Shown here piece after piece: positions 7,842 through 17,700 of a stretch of DNA of 64,000 nt. Origin of the DNA: Lachnoanaerobaculum sanguinis (GTDB taxonomy: Bacteria > Bacillota > Clostridia > Lachnospirales > Lachnospiraceae); the NCBI RefSeq assembly GCF_033242365.1, contig NZ_BTHK01000009.1, positions 56,986-120,985 of the forward strand. The letters are read 5' to 3'. Numbering within the stretch: the first letter of the stretch is position 1; every line of letters starts with the position of its first letter. The translations under genes and the position numbers were made by a program. The notes beneath the pieces were generated by a model. The model was given only the letters and a program-made list of their open reading frames with translations, was not told the DNA's origin and did no database searches.

Positions 7842-10800
7842 ATGAAGAAAAATAATTTAATAAGGACAATCAAGCAGGCGACTGCCGGATTGCTTGCAGG
7901 AGCCATGGTCCTTACAGGGGCTCCGCTGGGCAATATGACGGCGCAGGCGGCAGGATTATCACCGAACTCAAACCTAAGTCCCGGAAATGGACAAAGCAAT
8001 AAGTGGGTAAGTCAGGTTGACGGATTTACTTACGGTTCGTCAGATTCCACGACCTTTGCATTTGGTAATGCCAACGGGCATAATAGTACAGATGGTTATG
8101 GATCTCGAGGTGGAGAAGATACATTTACCTTTGGACTTGGCGGTTTAAAGAGTTCAAAAGACAGAACCAATAATACAAGAGGATATTATCCGGGTGCTAC
8201 ATCTGTTCATTCAGGTGCACCTGGAACAAGACCGGATATATTTACACAGTATGGTAGTAACTGGTGGCATGGATACTACTCATTTGGTAAACCATACCGT
8301 ATAGGAACTAATGCAGAGCTTACAGATTATGAAGCATCAGGTGCTACTGTATACACAGAGCCGAATGCAGCTAATCCTGCAGTAGGTCCTGCAGATGTAT
8401 ATACAACTGTATGGAACGGCGCTCAGCCACAGACATCAGCCTTCCAGGGTTCTTCAAGAAAGAAGGAACTTCATACAGGACCAAATCATTATAACGGTGA
8501 AGTTCTTACATTAACTGACGGTTCCGGAAAGACTGTTGAACTCAGACAGGAGATAAAACCGTCAGATGACGATCAGTATATTGCGGTACAGTATACTGCA
8601 TACAACCCTAGTGCAACAGATACCATAGATTTTATGGTCGGTAATGAGACAGATACAATGCTTCCGTCTCAGGACAACGTCCCTATTTTCACTACAAGAC
8701 ATGGTGCAGGAGAGAAATTTGAAGGACTTCATTTCCAAAGTCATACATCTTCAACCTATCCATTAACCGTTTTTGATGTATATTCATCAGGAAACGGAGC
8801 CGGAATGGTAAAGAGAAATAGTACTGACCCTAGTGAAAACCGTGTTTGGGGTATGAGATATATACAGACAGGAAGTCATTATCATACAGATTGGGTATTT
8901 TCACAGGGATTCCCAGGAATGGTAAATGCCGGTGACAGTGCTGCGGCATTTTCAGCATACTTTAACTTAAAGCCGAGAGAGCAAAAAACTGCTACATTTA
9001 TGATAGCTATCAAGCCGTCAGTGTACTATGTATCGGACAGCTCTGGTAATACAGGTTCAGATCCTTCAACTGGTATTATAGCCGGATTTATGGGTAGACC
9101 TATAAACTCTGTAAAGGATGCAATAGCTGATATTGAGAATAGAAATATAAAGAAGGCATATATTTATTTGCAAAGTGATGCACAAATTGGTGAAACATTA
9201 ACTATTCCAAACGGTACTGAGATAACTATTCAAACAGCAGACTTTAACAATCCGGGATTATCAACTTATAGTGGATATCATAAATTTAATCCATCTATAA
9301 AATCGGATACAGCTACTTTAAAGAGAGCTGACGGTTTTACAGGCGAGTTGTTTAAGATGGGTGATGATAACTCAATGCTTAACTTCCGTGACGTTATAGT
9401 TGACGGAAATAAGGACCATGCTACAGCCACAGCACCTGCTTTTAAATTAGATAAAGGTAAGGTAAGTGTAAAAGCCGGTACAGTAATACAAAACTTTAAG
9501 GTAACCGGTGCAAAGGTTCCTTCAGTATTTGAGATTTCAGGATCGGGTGTTCTTGATATAAATGCTGCGGGCGGAACAGCTGCAATTAAAGACAATATAT
9601 CTTTGGATGACGGTGCAGCTATTGACTCTACAAAGTCTAATTTACCGGCAGGAAAATATCCTATCACAGTAAACGGAAGTTTGGATGTTACAGGCTCAAA
9701 GATGTACAACGGTACATTTGGTACTGCAGATGTAAAGACAAAAGACGGAAACGTTTTAATAAGTAAGAAGCCTATTTTTGTAGAATCGGGAAATTCTATA
9801 ACAGGAACTATCGGAATAGGAATGACAGGAGATGCACTTCCTACAGCAAACAGTGAGGGTAGTGTATTGGCAGATTATGCGGACAGAGCTTCCGGCGGTT
9901 CATTGCCATATTCACCTGCAAACTTCCAATCAGACATTTCAGGTCAGACTATAGGAGCCGGAGACGGTGTAAAGAATGTGGCACATGTAACTGCAGGAAC
10001 ATTAGAGGATGCAAAGGTTATATATCTTCATGCAACTGTATATACATTTGCTTTGACATATTTAAAGCCTGACGGTTCATCATTTAACTTTGCAGATCTT
10101 ACAATACCTGCACCTGTACCGTCTACAGAAAAATATGTAGATGCAAACCCTTACTCAAAGGGAATACCTGCAGGAGGAGAAGTAAAATACAACATACCTA
10201 CAATAAACGGATATAAATATGATGTAAGTGCAAATACTGCAATCAACCTTCCGGATTCTATATCAATAGATGCAAACGGAAACTTAACAGGTACAATGCC
10301 GGGTGAAAATGTAAGTATTAGAATCAATCTTATTAAAGATGAGGCTACATATAAGTTTGATCCACGAAGTGGTTCGGCAGTACCTGACAGAACAGAGCCT
10401 ACAGGAGCTACATCAAATGTATCGGTTCCACAAAGTACAAGACTTGGATATGATCTTGTTGGATGGCAGCAGTACAATGATGTAAACGGAAACAATATAT
10501 TTGATTCAGGTGATACCGATATAGGTCCTGTGATATCTTATCCAAGCGGATCTTTCCCTACACCTGTTGTAACAGGAGTTAAAAAGTTCTATGCAAAGTG
10601 GACACCGGGATCGGGAACATTTGCAATTACAAGAAAGTTTACAAACAAGAGTTTGACAACTCCTATTACATTCTTTACAGATGTTGACAACACACATCAT
10701 GTGAATGACAACTTTACAAAAGACCCTATAGGACCTATACCGGGATATATGTATGACAGTGGAACAAAGACACCTAATACAGCGGCTACAGGAACTATAG

Positions 10801-13800
10801 CGCCGGCTACCGATGCGCATCCGGGAAGACTTACTATAACAAGTATGCCACCGCTTGCAATAGCACTTTATTATAAGTATTCGGTAGATCCTTCACAGAG
10901 ATTTACATTTGAAGTAAGACATGAAGATCTTGCAGGTAATGTAATAGCACCTACAACAACGGTAACAAGACTTGCAGAGCAGCAAATCAGTGCGGCAAAG
11001 AAGAATGATATTACAGGATTCTCATATTCTACATTTACAGTTACACAGGGTAGAACAGCTCCTTCAACACCGCTATATACAATCGGTATTGATGACGGAG
11101 TGAATAACCTTATAATTGATGAAGATTTGGCAAACGGTAACTTTGTTGCAAAGATGCCTAACCAGAATGTAACAATAGTATTTAAGTATACAAATGATTC
11201 AGGAAACAACCTGATAAAGAGATACTTTGACAGAGTCGATAATACCGTACTTGCAAGTGAGGTTGTACCACATATGGCGGGAACAACATTTGTAGAGGGA
11301 TTACCGACATCAGGAACAAATCTTGAAAGAATTTACGGATATGTTTGGGATGCAAGCTCAAGCGTAGATCAAAATCCTACAACACTCGGAAGTATAACAA
11401 ATAATACAACCGGAGAGTTTACAGGAACAATGCCTGTACTTCCACCTGCAACACCTACAAAGGTAGACTGGATGTTAAGCAGAGATGCATCAAAGTGGAC
11501 AAGTATCAACTTTGCGGTAGCATCTGCACCATATAACAACGGTAGCGTAGGTGCAGCTACAGCAAACAGCATCTTATTAAGTGACGGAACAAGCGCAGGA
11601 GATGCAAGAGCATATAAGTTCAGCAAGATAAAGGCATTAAACTATGTACCAAGTGTAACACCTAACCGTTACTATATGTTTGACGGATGGTATAAAGATG
11701 CGGCATGTACACAGCCTGTAGGAGATACAGACTTCTTTAGAACAACAGATCCTACACCTTTAACTGTGTATGCCAAGTTTGTAGAAGACCCAAGTCAGTG
11801 GTTTGATATCAACTTTGCGGCAGGAAGCAACGGTTCTATCACAGCTCCTGCAACACTTCATATACCGTTTGATTACACATGGAGTCAGATAACAGGACAA
11901 CTTCCTACAGCTACACCTGTAGCAAACTACTTGTTTAACGGCTGGAAGGATCCAAACGGTGCCTTCATGCAGGGAAGCAGCACACTTACAAATCACGCAA
12001 CATATACAGCATACTTCAGCCAGGATCCAAACGTATTCGGTACTATCGGATCTATCACACCGACAGGTCGTATAGGAAATGACGGAAGCGGTGAGATAGT
12101 AATAGACGGTACAACACCGGGTAATGTATATGTAATAAGTGATCCTGACGGAAATATCGTAGCAGTGGTACCGGGAGATTCAACAGGAAACAGAACTGTA
12201 GTTCCAAACCTTATACCGGGAGCACACTACAATGTACAGGAAGGAAGCCCTGATACAGTAGCAACTGTAGGTCAGCCGATTTCTTCTATAACAGGTACAT
12301 CCGTATCAACACCACAGGATGTATATGTTCCTACAGTAGATAATAACTACAACATAGGATATGATCCTGAAAATGACGGTATGGCACAGATCATTATAAA
12401 TCCGGCAGATCCTGACGCAGACTATGCGCTTATAGATGAGAACGGAAATGTAGTGCAGTACCCCGGAAGTGACAACGGATGGATGACTCCTGTAGGAAAC
12501 AATCCTTCAACAGTTACTTTCAACAACTTAAATCCAAATGAGACCTACACTGTAGTGGCAAGAAAGAAGGGCGACAGCTCAATTCCTAATCCGCTTACAA
12601 AGTTACCTGACGGAAATCAGATAATAGCAAATCCGGGAGATATGGCGGACGCACCTAAGTATGTAGTGGAAACAAAGGGCGGAAGCGTAGTAACGGTAGG
12701 AACAACAAGTGTAGGAAATGACACATACGATCAGGCAAAAGCAGGAGAAGAAGTGGTAATCCATGCAGATCCTGTAGATGCAAACGGCAAGAACTTCCTT
12801 TACTGGCAGGTACTTGCAGGAAGAGCCGTAGGAGTCAGCGGAAATATAACACAGGCTGATTACTCATTCACTCTTTCAAATTCAAACATTGTACTTAAGG
12901 CTGTATACGAACCTACCAAGGTAGCGGGAGATGATGCGGATCTTACAGAGACAATAAGAGGCGGTGGAGTAGGAGAGTTCGGATTGACACCTGATCAGAT
13001 ACCGGGACTTGCACATGATCTTACAACACCACTTGACAGATCACTTATCGGAGTGAACGGTGCAACAGTAGAATACAAGGTAGTATTTAACAAGAGAGAT
13101 GCAAAACCGAATGAGAAAACAGCTGTAAAGCCTGTTTCAGTATCGGGAGTTGATCATCCGGATGCACATACAACAGCATACGGACTTGATATCCAGCTTG
13201 AAAGATATGTAAACGGAAGACTTGTAAATAACGGAATACTTGCAACAGCATCAAATGCGACAGTAGATGTTATAGCACAGCTTCCTGCAGAAGACGTTGA
13301 TCAGCTTGACTATCAGTTATTTGATGTGACACCTGACAGCTTAGGTAATATCAATCCTGTAGATATAACAATTACAACAGATGTAGCAAACAATGCGGGA
13401 CTTCTTAAGTTCACAGGTAACTTGCAGCATTCATATGTACTTGTTTATTCAAAGACATTTAAGGTAACCTTTGTAGATAATAAGCCTGTACTTGATCATT
13501 TACACTTAAATGATACAAGCAGAAACTTCTACAAGAAGTTTAAGGTAAGAAGAAAAGAGAATGTAGAGGATGCTTACTACTCAAGTGATTATGCGGTAGT
13601 AACAGCATATGCACAAAATGATGTAGCAAACGGACTTGTAACACCGTTTGAAGATATCTATGGTGTACAGTATGACTATGTTAACTGGTCAAAGAAGGAA
13701 GATAAGCTTTCAGTATATGACACAACAAGTCCTGTAACAAAGAGAACAATTGTTTATGCATACTATTCAGACAACAGAAAAGAAGTTGCAAAGGCAAGAG

Positions 13801-14765
13801 TAGATCTTGGTGATACTATAGAAGAGGCAAAGATCCTCACAGGAGACCCATACCTTAAGGTAGCAGAGGTGGCAGAGCTTAATGAGGCTATAGCACATGC
13901 ACTTGAGACACTTAGACAGGCAAGAGATCTTGTATCTCCTGACGGAACAACATATCTCAGACAGGCAAACTATGCAGAGCTTCAGCAGGCAATAGATGCA
14001 CTTAGAAGACTTATTGACAAGTATTCAAAGATAGCAGCCGACAGAGCCGGAGACAGAAACAGAAGAACCGGCGGTGCCAGCGGTGGCGGTAACTCTTCAA
14101 GTGGTAGAGGAAGTAGACTTTTGACACCCGGAGAGAAGTCACAGCAAAATACAGCTATCAATGAAAACAGTAATGTAAGAGCATTCGTACTTGGTGTAGA
14201 CGGTGCTTGGGAGACAAACCCTGTAACAGGCGGATGGTCATTCGTACTTAACGGTGGAACACCACTTAACGATATGTGGGGAATGATTACATTCAACGAC
14301 AATACAGGTAAGAAGGTATCACGTTGGTATTACTTTGACGGTCGCTCAACAATGGCAACAGGTTGGGTATATGACTCAAAGAACGGCAACTGGTATTATA
14401 TGAACACAACACCGGGACCTGAGCTTGGCCAGATGGTATTAGGTTGGGTAAAGGATGAAAAGACAAATAAGTGGTATTACATGAATGATAATACGGGTAT
14501 CCTTAAGACAGGATGGCATAAAGATCCGCAGGACGGAAGATGGTACTATCTGAATTCAAACGGTGAGATGCTTGTCGGATGGCAAAAGATTGACGGAAAG
14601 TGGTATTACTTTAATACCAATACTCCGCAAAATACTTATACATGGGATGCCAATGCTTTCAAGTGGAACTACTTGAGCAATAGTGGAAGACCATTTGGAT
14701 CTATGTATGCAGGAGAGAAAACTCCTGACGGATATAATGTAGATGCAAACGGTGCTTGGTACTAA
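7842..14765 (+). CDS. Giant secreted surface protein with wall-binding C-terminus (2307 aa)
   Basis: A probable adhesin or wall-scaffold protein. Residues 1-36 are a signal peptide ending AQAA. Residues ~40-400 form a Ser/Gly/Tyr-rich globular region. Residues ~420-620 look like stacked short beta strands as in a parallel beta helix (IYLQSDAQIGETLTIPNGTE and following). From ~830 come InlB/Listeria-Bacteroides-type repeats, for example YYMFDGWYKDAACTQPV, ending in K-F-Y-A-K-W or V-Y-A-K-F. Residues ~1980-2070 are a helical, FIVAR-like spacer, ~2073-2095 a Gly/Ser/Arg linker, and ~2115-2307 a run of wall-binding repeats (NWYYMN, KWYYMND, RWYYLNSNGEM, KWYYFN). No LPXTG motif is present. The start has a GAGGAG site 13 bases after the previous stop. 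The following gene is a paralog. Confidence 0.85.
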   Translation: MKKNNLIRTIKQATAGLLAGAMVLTGAPLGNMTAQAAGLSPNSNLSPGNGQSNKWVSQVDGFTYGSSDSTTFAFGNANGHNSTDGYGSRGGEDTFTFGLGGLKSSKDRTNNTRGYYPGATSVHSGAPGTRPDIFTQYGSNWWHGYYSFGKPYRIGTNAELTDYEASGATVYTEPNAANPAVGPADVYTTVWNGAQPQTSAFQGSSRKKELHTGPNHYNGEVLTLTDGSGKTVELRQEIKPSDDDQYIAVQYTAYNPSATDTIDFMVGNETDTMLPSQDNVPIFTTRHGAGEKFEGLHFQSHTSSTYPLTVFDVYSSGNGAGMVKRNSTDPSENRVWGMRYIQTGSHYHTDWVFSQGFPGMVNAGDSAAAFSAYFNLKPREQKTATFMIAIKPSVYYVSDSSGNTGSDPSTGIIAGFMGRPINSVKDAIADIENRNIKKAYIYLQSDAQIGETLTIPNGTEITIQTADFNNPGLSTYSGYHKFNPSIKSDTATLKRADGFTGELFKMGDDNSMLNFRDVIVDGNKDHATATAPAFKLDKGKVSVKAGTVIQNFKVTGAKVPSVFEISGSGVLDINAAGGTAAIKDNISLDDGAAIDSTKSNLPAGKYPITVNGSLDVTGSKMYNGTFGTADVKTKDGNVLISKKPIFVESGNSITGTIGIGMTGDALPTANSEGSVLADYADRASGGSLPYSPANFQSDISGQTIGAGDGVKNVAHVTAGTLEDAKVIYLHATVYTFALTYLKPDGSSFNFADLTIPAPVPSTEKYVDANPYSKGIPAGGEVKYNIPTINGYKYDVSANTAINLPDSISIDANGNLTGTMPGENVSIRINLIKDEATYKFDPRSGSAVPDRTEPTGATSNVSVPQSTRLGYDLVGWQQYNDVNGNNIFDSGDTDIGPVISYPSGSFPTPVVTGVKKFYAKWTPGSGTFAITRKFTNKSLTTPITFFTDVDNTHHVNDNFTKDPIGPIPGYMYDSGTKTPNTAATGTIAPATDAHPGRLTITSMPPLAIALYYKYSVDPSQRFTFEVRHEDLAGNVIAPTTTVTRLAEQQISAAKKNDITGFSYSTFTVTQGRTAPSTPLYTIGIDDGVNNLIIDEDLANGNFVAKMPNQNVTIVFKYTNDSGNNLIKRYFDRVDNTVLASEVVPHMAGTTFVEGLPTSGTNLERIYGYVWDASSSVDQNPTTLGSITNNTTGEFTGTMPVLPPATPTKVDWMLSRDASKWTSINFAVASAPYNNGSVGAATANSILLSDGTSAGDARAYKFSKIKALNYVPSVTPNRYYMFDGWYKDAACTQPVGDTDFFRTTDPTPLTVYAKFVEDPSQWFDINFAAGSNGSITAPATLHIPFDYTWSQITGQLPTATPVANYLFNGWKDPNGAFMQGSSTLTNHATYTAYFSQDPNVFGTIGSITPTGRIGNDGSGEIVIDGTTPGNVYVISDPDGNIVAVVPGDSTGNRTVVPNLIPGAHYNVQEGSPDTVATVGQPISSITGTSVSTPQDVYVPTVDNNYNIGYDPENDGMAQIIINPADPDADYALIDENGNVVQYPGSDNGWMTPVGNNPSTVTFNNLNPNETYTVVARKKGDSSIPNPLTKLPDGNQIIANPGDMADAPKYVVETKGGSVVTVGTTSVGNDTYDQAKAGEEVVIHADPVDANGKNFLYWQVLAGRAVGVSGNITQADYSFTLSNSNIVLKAVYEPTKVAGDDADLTETIRGGGVGEFGLTPDQIPGLAHDLTTPLDRSLIGVNGATVEYKVVFNKRDAKPNEKTAVKPVSVSGVDHPDAHTTAYGLDIQLERYVNGRLVNNGILATASNATVDVIAQLPAEDVDQLDYQLFDVTPDSLGNINPVDITITTDVANNAGLLKFTGNLQHSYVLVYSKTFKVTFVDNKPVLDHLHLNDTSRNFYKKFKVRRKENVEDAYYSSDYAVVTAYAQNDVANGLVTPFEDIYGVQYDYVNWSKKEDKLSVYDTTSPVTKRTIVYAYYSDNRKEVAKARVDLGDTIEEAKILTGDPYLKVAEVAELNEAIAHALETLRQARDLVSPDGTTYLRQANYAELQQAIDALRRLIDKYSKIAADRAGDRNRRTGGASGGGNSSSGRGSRLLTPGEKSQQNTAINENSNVRAFVLGVDGAWETNPVTGGWSFVLNGGTPLNDMWGMITFNDNTGKKVSRWYYFDGRSTMATGWVYDSKNGNWYYMNTTPGPELGQMVLGWVKDEKTNKWYYMNDNTGILKTGWHKDPQDGRWYYLNSNGEMLVGWQKIDGKWYYFNTNTPQNTYTWDANAFKWNYLSNSGRPFGSMYAGEKTPDGYNVDANGAWY

Positions 14766-14782
14766 GTGACGTAGGAGAAAAA

Positions 14783-17700
14783 ATGAAAAGAAAGACAATA
14801 AAAGCAAAATTAACTGCCGCATTGTCTGCGAGTATGGCTCTTGCCATACTCGCACCGGCAATGCCGGCATATGCAGCTGCTCCCGGAGCAGGAGAGATAC
14901 AGTTTAATTTTACTGAGAAAAATGAATCGGTAGATCGCTTTGCAAGTGATTTAACATTGAGTGGAACTGCAGGAGATGTTATTTCTACAGCACCGGCACC
15001 TGCAGGACTTCAGGTAAATACCGGAACAGGTGCTATAGCACTGCCATATATGAATGACAGCGGAGCTTTTGATGCAACCAAAACATTCCAGGCAACCGGT
15101 GATACATCGGCACTTAACTGGGATCAAAGAGGGTTAACCGGATATTTGATTACAGCATGGTATCCAAGAAAGAATAACGGTATAGCAAGTCCTTATATGA
15201 ATCAGGTACCTGCAATATATCCTTATGGCGGTCAGACATACTATGCAGAGCTTGGACCTGATAATACAAAGACTTATTATTATAAGGTTAATCATTTAAA
15301 GTCAAGTGCAGCAAGCGGATACTATATACCGGGTCTTGATGATGCAAGTGCAACTCCTGCATTTAAGAATGTGCCTGATAGAAATGTACCTGTAATGTCA
15401 GGTATATCCGTAGCACCTCTTACAATCCCGGGATATAAAGTAGTAAATGTAAATACTACAGATGACGGAGATGGCGGTAAGACAGTTGTTTTACAGGATA
15501 ACTTTGACGTATCAAAAACACATATAGCATATGATACGGACTCAAAGTATGTTACAGGAACATCTATAAACAAGGGTGTTGAAATAACATACAAGTATGT
15601 TGTTGACCCTACTCAGACAAACGGTATTACAGTACAGGATTCAGTATATAAGTCATCAGCAGCCGTAGCTACATATCATGCAGGATTACCTGCGGGAACA
15701 ACACAGACAGCTGACAACTCACCATTGTATACAGTGCCACGTACGGTTAGCGAAGTGGCTGCAATTGAGGCCGGAAAGAAGATAGAGACTATCACAAATA
15801 TACCGGCAACAATATACGGAACAAATCAGAATGTACCGCTTCAGGGTAATTTAAACCTTATCTTACCAAAGAAGGTTCAAGATCCTGCAACAGGAGCAAC
15901 AAACTATACTCCTGCAAGATATATTCTTGATGCTGCAAACCCTATAACGGTAACATATGGTAACGGAAAACCTAATTCCGACGGATATTTTACATCACCT
16001 GCAGTAGGTGGCGGAACACCAACTGTTATAAGAAACTTGATTCCTGCAAAGGATGATGCGGCAAATAATCTTAGAAAGATTACTACCGAAGCAAATATGG
16101 TAGGAGATGCCGGACATGATGTAGATGCAAGAAAAGTAGTGGGAACAATGCTTAATCAGCCTGTTACAATTACTTTCAACTACATACCGAACCCTGCATA
16201 CTTTGTAACATTAAAGGTAAAGTATGAGGATGATCAGGGAAATAACATAACACAGAAGGTACTTGATAAGTTGGCTGATGCCGGAAATGCAGTGCCTGAT
16301 GCCCCTGCAACAGAAGTAACAGGAACATTCTATAAAGAAGCAAACGGAACAGATCCTGTACAGATGATTTATGCAAAGGCAAACAATACAGGTTCAGCAT
16401 ACAACATGACAATAGAGGCACCTGAGCTTACAAGCTATCTGACTCACCCAAGTATAGAGGTAGATGATGCTGCAAACTGGTCATCATCATATACAACTCC
16501 TATATCAAGCTTATACGCCACATGGAGTGCTACAAGCCCTAAGTATGTGGTATCAACAGGCGGACCTACAGACAACTTTGTACTTACAGTGAAGTATACT
16601 CAAGATCCTAATGCCGTTACAGAGTTATCGGCAGCATCTTTGGAAGGTGGAGATCTTTATGTAACAAGCGGTGGAAGCAGTGTTACATATGACAACTATC
16701 TTACAAACGGAGGAACATTCCCAAGGTTGATAAGAAAGAATATCAATCCTGCTACACTTAAGTACGATCTTGATATAAAGAGAAGCGACTTACCTACACC
16801 TGTTCCTAATGCAGGATACTTATTTGATAAATGGACATATAAGGGTCAGGAAGTAAGCTTTGATTCAAACGGTGAGGCAACTTTAACACAGATAACACCG
16901 GGAACTACAAATATAATCTCTCTTATAGCTAACTTTAAGAAAGATCAAAATGCATGGTATAAGTTTACTCTCCATGAGGGAGACAGCAATGTAGGTTTGT
17001 TAAACGGTAGTGTGGCCGAAATACCTAGAAAAGATGCTTCAGGAGTGGATAGAGTTAATATTCCGTGGAGTGAGATTCAGGATTATACAGAAGAGGCTCA
17101 TAACGGTATAAGTGTTGCAGCCGGATATACACCGAAGTGGTATGAGGGTACAGTAGATCCTTCAACAGGAAGATTGAACCTTACACCGATAGATACTGCA
17201 ACTGTAGATCTTTCAACACTTGCAGGAAAAGACTTATATGTTTATGGAGAGAGCACAACACCGGTAGCACCATATGTACCTGATGTTACAGGAAGCTTAA
17301 ATCCTACTACAGGAGAGCCTACAATAACTATAGATCCTGCAACACCTGCACAGATGGATTCAAGACTTACATATGTTATAACAGATCCTTCAGGAAATGT
17401 TGTAGCAACAATATCGGGTGCAGATGTAATGAGAGAGGGCGGTTTGGTTACAGACCCTGCAATACAGGCCGGAAATACTTATCATGTAAGTACAGTTCCT
17501 ACAACAGATGCGGGAAGTATAGTAGTAGGAGCACCGATACCTTCAAGTATAACAAGTGTAGCAGGACCTTCAGCACCGGCTACAATACCTGTAGCTGTTA
17601 CACCTACAGTATCACAGGATCCTTCAAATGCGGGACAGGCGATGATAACAATAAATCCTACATCACCTAATACAGACTATGCATTGGTAGATCCTTCAGG

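Noticed and set aside
9278..12000. Several minus-strand open frames of 80-145 codons inside the giant surface gene
   Set aside because: They are shadows of a strongly biased plus-strand gene, with no ribosome binding sites and odd Ser/Cys-rich compositions.
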